A stretch of 32,390 bases of DNA, taken from assembly GCA_030156225.1 (NCBI GenBank), contig JASGMW010000033.1, positions 1 through 32,390 of the forward strand, given 5' to 3'. Under the pieces are notes generated by a model that was given only the letters and a program-made list of their open reading frames with translations, was not told where the DNA came from and did no database searches. Position numbers and translations under genes: made by a program. The first letter of the stretch is position 1; every line of letters begins with the position of its first letter. This DNA is from Methanofollis sp. (GTDB lineage Archaea > Halobacteriota > Methanomicrobia > Methanomicrobiales > Methanofollaceae). Below are positions 1 to 6,473 of the stretch, one piece after another.

Positions 1-144
1 CGAATACGATGAACCGGCACATGCGTTCTTGTATCGATTGCCACCGGAGCGGGTTCCGGGATACGCACAGAGGTGGATGGATGCGGAAGATTGATAGGTC
101 TAAAATTAATTCGGGATACTACAGTGGAGAGGCACGGGACCATT

Positions 145-313
145 TCAGACGGATTCTTGTATCTTTTTGTAATATTTCAGTGCTTCTGCAGGTTCGAGGG
201 GGCTCTTCGTCGTCTGCTTCGTTGATGTCGTGCGCAAGGCCGCAGTCTTCGATGATGACGCCGACCGGTATGTTGTCTTCGGAGATCACGTGCCGGCGCT
301 TGATTTCAGACAT
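145..313 (-). pseudogene. Antitoxin-like small protein, frameshifted
   Basis: Reading from the ATG at 313 gives MSEIKRRHVISEDNIPVGVII, which resembles the start of short antitoxins with the pattern RYVVDENGNPVAVVLD. The frame in the ORF track runs off after DDEEPP into an arginine-rich tail. Removing one C from the run of five C (minus strand, near 206-210) restores DDEEPLEPAEALKYYKKIQESV and a TGA at 145, a normal-looking helical antitoxin tail of about 55 residues. I therefore call a one-base insertion in a homopolymer. No toxin follows it downstream on the minus strand within the window. The start codon lies inside a 16-bp tandem repeat. The family assignment is by pattern only; the frameshift could also be a sequencing error. 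Confidence 0.5.
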
Positions 314-354
314 CGTTGTTCCCAGACATCGTTGTTCCCAGACATCGTTGTTCC
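307..354. repeat. Three perfect tandem copies of a 16-bp unit
   Basis: CAGACATCGTTGTTCC occurs three times head to tail with no mismatch. On the minus strand each unit carries AACGATGTC, so the start codon of the antitoxin-like remnant and its upstream bases are triplicated. A 16-bp unit is not a multiple of three, so the extra copies do not extend the reading frame but give alternative ATGs in shifted frames. There are no spacers, so this is not a CRISPR array. Confidence 0.9.
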
Positions 355-661
355 CGGCTGCACGCTGTCATGCCTGATGATAGAAACCATGATCCCCGGG
401 AAGGTGGAGGCGATCCGTGTCCGCACCGGGCAGAAAGGAGGTTGCGGAGGTATGGATGTCGCTCCAGCGGCCCGGTCCTGTCCCTTCACGCGCGCAGGAT
501 CCGCTCGCGCGGAGAGGTTTGCGAAGGCGACACGGTTCGCAACACACGTGCGCGGCGATCTCAGGGATGTGGAGGTTCCTTTCTACTGCACGCGACGATC
601 GATCCCCTCTCAGGTGCTGTTCCGGGTGGAACGGGATGCACGGTTTGAAGGCGGAATTCAC
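355..661. other. No supported gene
   Basis: The overlapping ORFs here on both strands are arginine-, proline- and cysteine-rich and look like shadow frames of GC-rich DNA. I see no motif, RBS-led start or RNA structure. Confidence 0.5.
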
Positions 662-1291
662 CTATTGTGATTGCCGGATGCATGCCTGTACCCCGGTATA
701 GAACGATTGAAAACTTGCCGATCGATTATTTTCCGGAATCATCATTCCCGATATGTTTGACGCGACTCGAATTTTCTGTTGTGGTCCGGAATAGCCTGCC
801 CGTTGAAGTACCCGTTCGAGCGTCTCCCATGTGTCGATGATTGCATCCGGATCTCGATATTTTACTTTGTTGCCCAGAGTTGCTGGTATTCCGGGATATG
901 CAGCGACAAGCGCGTCTATATCCCCAAAAAACCAGGCTTCGAGTTCATCTATTGCAATTCTATTCAGAACCTGAAATCGACCATCGTGCCGGGGTGAATT
1001 CTTTGTTGCAAGTCCTGCCCCTATCGCGATCTGTTCCAGTTTCTGTTTCAGTAACATACAGTCATCGCGATCTCTGTCAACCAGGACAATGATGGTGTAG
1101 TCTGGCGGGATCCATTTTTTATAGCCTCGCAGTCTGTCAGGCAATTTTTTTAAAATGTCTTTTTTTCCGTTATATGGGTGAATGTTGAACGAATCCTCGT
1201 TTCGTATCATTTTCGGGAAGATACTATTCAGCGCAGCGCGTGCCGATTCTTCTTCAAGGAGGATTTCAATGAGGTACCACCGGGATGTCAT
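662..1291 (-). CDS. DUF4276 family protein, no ATPase partner
   Basis: This 209-residue protein matches the DUF4276 pattern. It has an N-terminal strand with acidic residues (ILLEEESARAAL), the block YNGKKDILKKLPDRLRGYKKWIPPDY, then IIVLVDRDRDDC, and later RIAIDELEAWFFGDIDAL, DAIIDTWETLERVLQRAGY and NRSASFQSF. The two acidic clusters (LVDRDRDDC and IDELEAWF) resemble a TOPRIM-like nuclease centre. DUF4276 genes are usually found next to an SMC-like or AAA ATPase gene and are suspected of anti-phage roles. No ATPase gene lies on either side here, so this copy is an orphan. The length looks complete for the family. Codon use is less GC-rich than its neighbours, which fits horizontal gain. Function is inferred from family context only. 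Confidence 0.75.
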   Translation of the reverse strand: MTSRWYLIEILLEEESARAALNSIFPKMIRNEDSFNIHPYNGKKDILKKLPDRLRGYKKWIPPDYTIIVLVDRDRDDCMLLKQKLEQIAIGAGLATKNSPRHDGRFQVLNRIAIDELEAWFFGDIDALVAAYPGIPATLGNKVKYRDPDAIIDTWETLERVLQRAGYSGPQQKIRVASNISGMMIPENNRSASFQSFYTGVQACIRQSQ

Positions 1292-1563
1292 CCGGCTGGA
1301 GCCTGCTTGATTGTAAATCTATTATAGAGGTTCCGATAACAAAAGATAGTGGATTTCCTGTGCTAAATAATTTCTGAGTCGCCAGCTCCGCACCTGCTGG
1401 CCGGTGTTTTTTCGCTCTGCCTCTCCGGCGAGATAAGCTCGCCGTTTTCCGGGTCAGGTGCGACGGGGGCGTTGAAGATCATACGTCCGGGCAAAGCATC
1501 TATGGCAATGGTCTTTTCGGGGGGGATCTTCCTGTTTCCCTGACCTGCCCGGGTGGAATCACG
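1292..1563. other. Intergenic stretch with a possible gene remnant
   Basis: On the minus strand the frame of the MNT gene stays open after its stop, giving RKIPPEKTIAIDALPGRM, FNAPVAPDPENGELISPERQ and an end near 1370. It has no start of its own and no family I recognise. It is not a HEPN protein, which would be the expected partner of the MNT gene just upstream. Nothing else is visible. Confidence 0.3.
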
Positions 1564-1875
1564 TCATCCTTCTGCAGAGCAGACCTCGGCGGCGGCAACC
1601 ACGTCGTCCCTGAAATAGCGGCTCAGATCCTGCGGGGTGAGGAGATCGATCTCCTTTCCGCCGAAGGTGCGGGATAGTTCCTCCCGGATCGCAAAGAGCC
1701 GAAAAAATCCCGGGGTGTGGCCTTCTTCGAATTCCACGAGGATGTCTATGTCGCTCTCCGGCCCGAAATCGTCCCGGAGCACAGACCCGAAGAGGGAGAG
1801 TTTCCTGATGTGATATTTCCTGCAGATCTGCCTGATATCGTCATAAGGGACAGGGACATGCGGCGTGCCGGTCAT
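1564..1875 (-). CDS. MNT-type minimal nucleotidyltransferase (MntA-like)
   Basis: This 103-residue protein has the full signature of the minimal nucleotidyltransferases. KLSLFGSVLRDDFGPESDIDILVEF contains GS, a ten-residue loop and the metal-binding DID, and a third acidic residue follows in KEIDLLTPQDL. Such proteins act as antitoxins that adenylylate HEPN toxins in MntA-HepT (type VII) systems. No HEPN gene follows, so this is either an orphan antitoxin or the survivor of a broken pair. The ATG at 1875 gives a normal N-terminus. It shares its orientation with the HicBA pair upstream but is separated from it by about 118 bp. Confidence 0.85.
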   Translation of the reverse strand: MTGTPHVPVPYDDIRQICRKYHIRKLSLFGSVLRDDFGPESDIDILVEFEEGHTPGFFRLFAIREELSRTFGGKEIDLLTPQDLSRYFRDDVVAAAEVCSAEG

Positions 1876-1993
1876 GGCGGATCACTGTAGGTACCTCTGG
1901 CGGTGTCTCCTGATTAAGTGTTCGCAGGGGTGGTGCCGGAAGGTGAGAGCGAGGTCGCCCCTGATCATGAAGGGGTGCTTCCCCCGGTATTGC

Positions 1994-2245
1994 CTACGAT
2001 ACGTCATCCAGGATCTGGAGGAACTGATCTTTTGTCAGGCCGGTTTCTCTGATTATCGTTCGAAGCAGTCCTCTACCTATCATCTCTCCTTCATGGACCG
2101 GGACAACGGTCATTCTTCCGTCGGGGTGTTTGAGGATGATGTGACTTCCTCGCTGCCTGATCGGTTCAAAACCAATGCGCTGGAGGGCCCGAACGATCGT
2201 TCTGCCATCAACAGCCCCCAACTTCGACAAATTGCACCCCGACAA
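1994..2245 (-). CDS. hicA: HicA-type mRNA interferase toxin
   Basis: HicA toxins are small double-stranded-RNA-binding-fold RNases that cleave mRNA using one histidine. This one shows the family core [22 protein letters not shown] followed by [35 protein letters not shown]; the catalytic histidine is in RGSHI. The length (83 residues) is typical. The ATG at 2245 gives a five-residue N-terminal extension compared with most HicA proteins; a TTG at 2230 (LSKLGAVDG) would match the usual start better. Its start lies inside the upstream hicB, so the two are translationally coupled, in the order hicB then hicA. It appears intact. Confidence 0.92.
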   Translation of the reverse strand: MSGCNLSKLGAVDGRTIVRALQRIGFEPIRQRGSHIILKHPDGRMTVVPVHEGEMIGRGLLRTIIRETGLTKDQFLQILDDVS

Positions 2246-2423
2246 ATTCCCGATGATCGCTACTGTCTATTCCGCTCACCTCGATATAGAGGGCAATCGC
2301 CTCTTTGATCCGTTCCATCAGTTCGTCGATGCTTTTCGCCTGTGTGTGACATCCCGGCAGAGAGGGAACGTTTCCGACATAGTAGCCGTCTTCGTCTTTT
2401 TCGATCACGACACCGAGTTTCAT
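2208..2423 (-). CDS. hicB: HicB-type antitoxin
   Basis: The 71-residue protein has the HicB partial RNase H-like fold pattern: [49 protein letters not shown]. The [10 protein letters not shown] turn and the amphipathic helix after it are diagnostic. It should bind and block the HicA encoded immediately downstream, whose start it overlaps by 38 bp. It has no obvious C-terminal DNA-binding domain, as in the short HicB class. The ATG at 2423 begins exactly at the first strand. Confidence 0.92.
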   Translation of the reverse strand: MKLGVVIEKDEDGYYVGNVPSLPGCHTQAKSIDELMERIKEAIALYIEVSGIDSSDHREFVGVQFVEVGGC

Positions 2424-2511
2424 GGATTCTCAACGTATGATTCATCGATATTTTCTGATATAACAGTATGGTCAGGTCCATGTCGCCCGCAAAACGGTGA
2501 ATGCATGTCGC

Positions 2512-2603
2512 GCAGAGCCGTGGAAGGGGGCCGTAGTGCGCCACGCAGGATGCGAGGAGCGCCGCACCGACGGCGGCGATGCCGGAAGCGTGCAGGCGAT
2601 CCG
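2512..2603. repeat. Diverged copy A of a membrane-protein gene fragment
   Basis: About 92 bp here match 4760-4852, sharing long stretches such as GGGGGCCGTAGTGCGCCACG. Read on the minus strand both encode SGIA..AALL.SCVAHYGPL, a hydrophobic segment. Copy A stops resembling copy B right after HYGPL and is only a fragment; no complete gene is present here. Confidence 0.75.
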
Positions 2604-2651
2604 TTCTATTGGACGTAAAAGGGAGCACCGTTACAGCGAGAACCCGCCGGG

Positions 2652-3095
2652 TTATGATGCATCTGTAAGACGGTGCACCGTAAGAAATGGGCACCTCGTG
2701 AAATCATTGTCGAAAGTCGCAATATCGGTGATCGAGTGTTGAACACATGTTGCAGCGATAAGCGCGTCGTTTGGCAAAAGACCGCAATCGATCATGATTC
2801 GCCGTGCGGTTTCCTCTTCAGAGCGACTGAACGGAATCGTCCGGGCGAGATCGAGAAGTTTTTCGACTTTCAGAAGTTCGGTTTTGATCTCTGATAGAAT
2901 ATCCGGGTTTGCTTTTATTTCATGGGGTTTTCTGCCGGTGTATAATCGTATGAAGACATGGTATACCTCACTCCCGACAATTGCGTTACGGTATATGCGT
3001 TTCTTCTGGGTGAGGGCCAGAAAGTTCCTGTAGATCTCTTTGTCTCCCTCCAGGATTTTAAGGAAGACGTTCGAATCAATGAAGACTCCACTCAT
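2652..3095 (-). CDS. PIN-domain ribonuclease toxin (VapC-like)
   Basis: This 147-residue protein has a complete PIN-domain acidic set: Asp in [12 protein letters not shown], Glu in [12 protein letters not shown], Asp in [12 protein letters not shown] and Asp in [11 protein letters not shown] toxins are metal-dependent RNases that cut tRNA or rRNA. Its ATG at 3095 lies inside the end of the upstream DUF104 gene (20-bp overlap), the classical antitoxin-then-toxin arrangement. Length and catalytic residues look normal, so it may be active. Confidence 0.9.
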   Translation of the reverse strand: MSGVFIDSNVFLKILEGDKEIYRNFLALTQKKRIYRNAIVGSEVYHVFIRLYTGRKPHEIKANPDILSEIKTELLKVEKLLDLARTIPFSRSEEETARRIMIDCGLLPNDALIAATCVQHSITDIATFDNDFTRCPFLTVHRLTDAS

Positions 3096-3273
3096 CGTCC
3101 AGTTCTTCCAGTGCTTTTGCTGTGTCTTTCCCTCTCAGGAGGCCGAATGCATCTTTGATGATTGAGGATGGCTCTTCTATGGTAATCTGGATTCGCACCC
3201 CTTCTTTCAGATCGAGTTTCTGGAGTGGTCGAAGGACGCCGGATTCATAGACGGCATCGATCACTTTCGTCAT
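3076..3273 (-). CDS. DUF104 family antitoxin (AF2212-like)
   Basis: The protein begins [34 protein letters not shown], which is the hallmark of the DUF104 (AF2212-like) family: a short beta-barrel of the type found paired with archaeal PIN toxins. The remaining residues (ALEELDDEW) form an acidic tail likely to wrap the toxin. It is 65 residues long, typical for the family, and overlaps the PIN gene downstream by 20 bp. I infer that it neutralises that PIN toxin. Confidence 0.9.
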   Translation of the reverse strand: MTKVIDAVYESGVLRPLQKLDLKEGVRIQITIEEPSSIIKDAFGLLRGKDTAKALEELDDEWSLH

Positions 3274-3337
3274 GTGTTTCTCCTATGGAGTTCATGGAAT
3301 TGAAGGTATCGCTTGCGCGATCACTTCGAGGTCCGCA

Positions 3338-3523
3338 TCAAAAGATCGTCGTTGTTCTGCCCCGTTCGTTAAGCACGGCCACACATCCGGCGATGGCGTC
3401 CTTGATGTTTTCCAGCGCCTCTTCAAGGGTTTCACCCTCCGAGTGGCAGCCGGGAAGTGCAGGGCAGCTGACGGTGAACCCGCCGTCTTTGTGGTCGGGC
3501 GTGACGACGACTTTGAAGATCAT
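3338..3523 (-). CDS. hicB: Solitary HicB-type antitoxin, altered C-terminus
   Basis: The real start is the ATG at 3523; the upstream part of the listed ORF is not HicB-like. The 61-residue product MIFKVVVTPDHKDGGFTVSCPALPGCHSEGETLEEALENIKDAIAGCVAVLNER is nearly identical to the broken HicB at 5548-5755. It differs at the end, where GRTTTIF replaces the longer tail AHKAVGSSVIDVSV. No hicA follows: the next gene on this strand is the DUF104 antitoxin, 64 bp downstream. This is probably a duplicated hicB that lost its partner and its own 3' end. Confidence 0.8.
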   Translation of the reverse strand: MIFKVVVTPDHKDGGFTVSCPALPGCHSEGETLEEALENIKDAIAGCVAVLNERGRTTTIF

Positions 3524-3690
3524 GATCAGATGATGATTGCCGATGGAAGCGGATAATGGTCTGGGAGAAACGAGTCGGGAAACACTGCGCCAGAACCGGG
3601 AGGGCGGAGAAGCGACCGGTCCGGGGTTCATCTGGAGGGTGTGTTCGCGCCTGATGCCTCCGGGGAAAAACCGTGTAGGGCCGGGTCACC

Positions 3691-3699
3691 TTTATTATC
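3691..3699 (+). promoter_or_regulatory. Putative TATA box for mntA-hepT
   Basis: TTTATTATC is centred about 26 bp before the ATG at 3721. That places the transcript start at or next to the start codon, as for leaderless archaeal mRNAs. Confidence 0.45.
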
Positions 3700-3720
3700 C
3701 CGGACAGAAGAGTACCCGGA

Positions 3721-4197
3721 ATGATGACGATGGACAGCCATGGAGCAGATATGTTCGGGCCGGAAACCGGCCGCCTCCATGTCCTTGACCGGGAAGAGCA
3801 GTCCCGCGTTCTCCGGGCGGTGGGGGATGTCATGGGCCGGTTCCCCGCAGTCTCTCTCGGTTATGTCTTCGGTTCGTTTCTTCGGGGGCCGTTTCATGAT
3901 CTCGACTGTGCGGTCCTCCTCTCCGGGCTTCACTCGCCGTACGAGGCGATGAAGACTGCCCGGCGCATCGAAGGGGAGATCGAACGAGCGGTAGGCTACC
4001 TGTGCGTCGTCGAGTGCCGGGTTCTCAACGATGCCCCGGTCTCGTTTTCCTATGAGGTGATCCGGACGGGGCGTGCGGTGTACGTGCGGGAGCCTTCGGC
4101 AAGAGTCAGGTATGAAGCAGATCTGATCTCGGCCTGGCAGGACTATCAAGAGACACTGACCTGGTTCAACCGGCGATACCTGGAGCGATCGCCGTGA
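3721..4197 (+). CDS. mntA: MntA-type nucleotidyltransferase antitoxin
   Basis: The protein (158 residues) has the nucleotidyltransferase signature VSLGYVFGSFLRGPFHDLDCAVLL, with GS followed by DLD after a loop three residues shorter than the common GSX10DXD form. Later acidic residues include one in CVVECRVLND. MntA enzymes add AMP to a tyrosine of the partner HepT toxin and so silence it. The stop overlaps the start of the HEPN gene directly downstream, the expected two-gene operon. The first ATG (3721) gives an N-terminus with some extra residues before the conserved region. I regard this as an intact MntA-HepT pair. Confidence 0.85.
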   Translation: MMTMDSHGADMFGPETGRLHVLDREEQSRVLRAVGDVMGRFPAVSLGYVFGSFLRGPFHDLDCAVLLSGLHSPYEAMKTARRIEGEIERAVGYLCVVECRVLNDAPVSFSYEVIRTGRAVYVREPSARVRYEADLISAWQDYQETLTWFNRRYLERSP

Positions 4198-4622
4198 TGC
4201 TCCGGGATGAAGAGGGGATCATCGCTCATCTGCGAGAACTGGATGAGGCCCTTTCAGACTGGGAGCGATATCGGGCAGTTTCATATCAGGATTTCCAGAA
4301 GAACCGGGATACGAGAAATATGGTGCTCCACGCACTCCTGATCGGGATTCAGGCGACGATCGATATTGCCAATCACCTGATCGCCGGAGAGGATCTCAGG
4401 CGGCCTTCGACCTATCGTGAGAGTTTTGTCATCCTCTCGGAGCGGGGAGTTCTCACGCCCGAACTTGGAGAGGCAATGGGCGATCTGGCCGGGTTTCGGA
4501 ACGTGCTCGTTCATATCTACTGGCGTCTCAATCTGGAGGAGGTGTATCGGGTGTTGCAGAACGATCTCCCGGTGGTGAGAGAGTATGAGGCTGTGGTGAA
4601 GGGATGCCTGAAAGAAAGTTGA
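4194..4622 (+). CDS. hepT: HepT-type HEPN ribonuclease toxin (DUF86)
   Basis: This 142-residue, largely helical protein belongs to the HEPN/DUF86 family. The catalytic RX4HXY motif is present as RNVLVHIYW, and DIANHLIAGEDLRRPSTYRESF is the usual central helix pair. HepT is a dimeric RNase toxin whose tyrosine near the motif is the target of MntA adenylylation. Its GTG at 4194 overlaps the mntA stop; an ATG at 4197 is an equally good start. All key residues are intact. Confidence 0.9.
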   Translation: MMLRDEEGIIAHLRELDEALSDWERYRAVSYQDFQKNRDTRNMVLHALLIGIQATIDIANHLIAGEDLRRPSTYRESFVILSERGVLTPELGEAMGDLAGFRNVLVHIYWRLNLEEVYRVLQNDLPVVREYEAVVKGCLKES

Positions 4623-4635
4623 AGCGGCTTTTTGT

Positions 4636-4871
4636 TCATGTGTCATCTGGCGTGGTGCCTGCCGCACCGTCCTCCAGTTCTTCACCCCCATCCCCCCCCG
4701 CCGCACGAACCATGCCGCGGCGAAGACGAGCGGCACCCCGATCGGGATGCAATAACCCGCGGGGCCGTGGAAAAGGGGGCCGTAGTGCGCCACGCAGGAG
4801 AGGAGGAGCGCCGCGGCGACTACGGCGATGCCAGAAGTGTGCAGGCGATCCGGTGGGGGCCATACTGCCAA
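4636..4871 (-). pseudogene. Small two-helix membrane protein, frameshifted
   Basis: Minus-strand reading gives LHTSGIAVVAAALLLSCVAHYGPLF, then PIGVPLVFAAAWFVRRGG, two hydrophobic segments suggesting a helical hairpin with the RR side in the cytoplasm. The open frame then continues implausibly into the antisense of hepT. Shifting one base at the run of eight G (near 4687-4694) instead gives GGDGGEELEDGAAGTTPDDT and a stop at 4636, a sensible acidic tail. I therefore call a one-base homopolymer slip in a gene of about 75 codons. It resembles small accessory subunits of transporters, but I cannot name the family. Part of it is repeated at 2512-2603. Confidence 0.45.
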
Positions 4872-4873
4872 TG

Positions 4874-4882
4874 CTTATATCC
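4874..4882 (+). promoter_or_regulatory. Putative TATA box for hicBA
   Basis: CTTATATCC lies about 30 bp upstream of the hicB ATG at 4908, predicting a leader of only a few bases. Confidence 0.4.
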
Positions 4883-4907
4883 GGTCGGTTCCATATAGCG
4901 CGCAGGT

Positions 4908-5159
4908 ATGAAGTTCACCATTATACTGGAACGAGATGAAGAGGAGCGGTATGTTGCGGAATGTACCGACCGGCCGGGATGCCTGTCCGGGGGCGACACC
5001 CCCGGGGAGGCGATCCGCAACATCAACGAGGCGATTCCGGGGTGCATCACGTCCCGCCTCAAGGTGGCGGCCGGTTCGGTTCATCTGCCGCCGGTGGATC
5101 GCACCGTCACAACTTCGCTCGATATTTCCGGGCCGACCGATGCCAAAAATGCCCCGTGA
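4908..5159 (+). CDS. hicB: HicB-type antitoxin
   Basis: The 83-residue protein starts MKFTIILERDEEERYVAECTDRPGCLSGGDTPGEAIRNINEAIPG, the usual HicB strand-turn-helix pattern with the PGC turn. The tail VHLPPVDRTVTTSLDI is longer than in the other HicB copies here. It overlaps the downstream hicA by 20 bp. The antitoxin itself looks intact, although its partner is truncated. Confidence 0.85.
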   Translation: MKFTIILERDEEERYVAECTDRPGCLSGGDTPGEAIRNINEAIPGCITSRLKVAAGSVHLPPVDRTVTTSLDISGPTDAKNAP

Positions 5160-5304
5160 ATCCGGGGATAAACATGTCGCCGCCCTGAAACGCGCCGGGT
5201 GGGAAATCAACCATATCGAAGGAAGCCATTCTATCCTTATCAAGAAAGGGATGCCGGTTCACCTGTCGGTTCCGGTCCATGCGGGCAGTCGCGTGGTGGG
5301 ATGA
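5140..5304 (+). CDS. hicA: HicA toxin, C-terminally truncated
   Basis: The product (54 residues) has the HicA core HVAALKRAGWEINHIEGSHSILIKKGMPVHLSVPVHAG, with the catalytic histidine in EGSHS. It stops right after VPVHAGSRVVG and so lacks the final helix (GTLR..LIKQAGLTVEEF) present in full-length HicA proteins. The start at 5140 overlaps hicB. Its end faces the end of a second, inverted hicA pseudogene only 25 bp away, so the missing 3' end may have been lost at that junction. It is probably weak or inactive. Confidence 0.65.
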   Translation: MPKMPRESGDKHVAALKRAGWEINHIEGSHSILIKKGMPVHLSVPVHAGSRVVG

Positions 5305-5328
5305 GCGTCTTTCTCCTCAGCCGACCGG

Positions 5329-5541
5329 TCAGAGCATCGCCGCAAATTCATCGACGGTGAGGCCTTGCGTCTTTGATGAGGTTTCGTAAAGTCCCTCTTT
5401 TCAATTCGTTATGGAGAGGGTGACATCCAGCCCGGCCTTTTCCATGATCATGTGGCTTCCCGTCTGCCTGGATGTGGTGAAACCGAATTTATGGAAGGTC
5501 TTGACTGCCGTCGAACCAGATATGACGGGGAGTTTCGCCAT
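5329..5541 (-). pseudogene. hicA: HicA toxin with two frameshifts
   Basis: From the ATG at 5541 the frame reads MAKLPVISGS.AVKTFHKFGFTTSRQTGSHMIMEKAGLDVTLS and then stops at 5401. The next piece, HNELKRGTLRNLIK, is in another frame, and the last piece, KTQGLTVDEFAAML with a TGA at 5329, is in a third. Joined, they make a normal HicA of about 70 residues including the catalytic GSH. Two small indels have therefore broken it. It lies 6 bp after its hicB pseudogene, so this was once a hicBA operon. Confidence 0.75.
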
Positions 5542-5547
5542 GGTCTG

Positions 5548-5755
5548 TTACACGGACACGTCGATGACGCTGCTTCCCACGGCCTTGTGCGCACGCTCGT
5601 TGAGGACGGCGACACAACCCGGCGATGGCGTCCCTGATATTTTCCAGCGCCTCTTCGATGGTCTCTCCTTCCGAGTGGCAGCCGGGAAGTGCAGGGCAGC
5701 TGACGGTGAACCCGCCGTCTTTGTGGTCGGGCGTGACGACGACTTTGAAGATCAT
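5548..5755 (-). pseudogene. hicB: HicB antitoxin with one frameshift
   Basis: The true start is the ATG at 5755. MIFKVVVTPDHKDGGFTVSCPALPGCHSEGETIEEALENIRDAIAG is intact, then one extra base shifts the frame into LCRRPQRA. Removing it restores CVAVLNERAHKAVGSSVIDVSV and a TAA at 5548. The first 46 codons are almost identical in DNA to the solitary hicB at 3338-3523, so the two are recent duplicates. Confidence 0.75.
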
Positions 5756-5977
5756 GATATGATGATTTTTATCATCGCAGTATCGGATAATGGTTTGGAA
5801 GTACCTGTCCGGGAGATGTACGCCCGAACCCGGGGCGACGATGGAGATCCCGGTCGGGTGCCGGAAACGTGCCCGTCCCTGCAGGCGTCTCAATCAGGAA
5901 GGAGTGCGTGTCCGGTCACGCTTCGCCGACCGCCCCCCGCCACCACACGGGCGCTGGACCATCGGGAGTTCTCCCGG
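5756..5977. other. No supported gene
   Basis: Only out-of-frame extensions of neighbouring genes cross this stretch. The bases just upstream of the two duplicated hicB genes (GATAATGGT and nearby) are partly conserved, suggesting the duplication included some of the promoter region. Confidence 0.4.
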
Positions 5978-6193
5978 GTGAGCACGGACCCTGGCTGCTG
6001 CACCATCTGTGGTTGGGGGCGGGCGGTGTTTCTCTCGGTCGATGGGCGGGTCGTTTTGTGCGAGGGATGCTATGCCCGGCTGGTGCGGGCGTGGTGCGGG
6101 CGGAAGGGGATCGCGTTGACCCCTCTGGATCCATTGCAGACGCCGGCGGCGGTGCCCGGGATGGCAGGGGTGGGTTTTTGCGCCCCGGGGTGA
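5978..6193 (+). CDS. Possible small zinc-ribbon protein
   Basis: Starting at a GTG at 5978 the frame encodes about 71 residues with CCTICGWGRAVFLSVDGRVVLCEGCYARLV, a CXXC...CXXC arrangement typical of a small zinc ribbon. The tail ALTPLDPLQTPAAVPG is proline-rich. The longer ORF in the track extends upstream through antisense hicB sequence and is not credible. A GGGAG lies upstream, but spacing is not ideal. I do not know a family; a remnant of a larger gene is possible. Confidence 0.4.
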   Translation: MSTDPGCCTICGWGRAVFLSVDGRVVLCEGCYARLVRAWCGRKGIALTPLDPLQTPAAVPGMAGVGFCAPG

Positions 6194-6473
6194 TCGGGAA
6201 TTTGTTCTGGGTGGCGTTAAGGTGCGGTGACGGGGGACCCGTACGTGATGGTGATGTTCGGGTTTTACCGGGCGTGAGGCGGTGGTGGAGATGGTGAATG
6301 CGGGGGAAAGTCCCGAAATTGGATGAAATCAAACATTTCGTACGAGAATCATGGGAGTATGAAGAGATTTGCGGCACTAAGGTACAACCCGGAGAAGATA
6401 ATCTAAGTCATTCAGGAGCGCGAAAATCAAAAAATCTAATTCAGATGAAAACATCTGTCAAAAATAAGGTAGT
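6194..6473. other. Composition boundary, no supported gene
   Basis: The GC-rich DNA of the left side gives way to AT-richer DNA near 6310. A short frame, MKRFAALRYNPEKII, begins near 6359 and stops at once. The last 100 bases should hold the promoter of the next operon; AAGGTAG before the ATG at 6474 could serve as its RBS. Confidence 0.4.

Noticed and set aside
307-354. Possible CRISPR array
   Set aside because: The 16-bp units are directly adjacent with no spacers, only three copies exist, and no cas gene is in the window.
5411-6193. 260-aa plus-strand ORF as one gene
   Set aside because: Its first two thirds are antisense to the hicBA pseudogenes; only the last 71 codons with the CXXC pairs are plausible.
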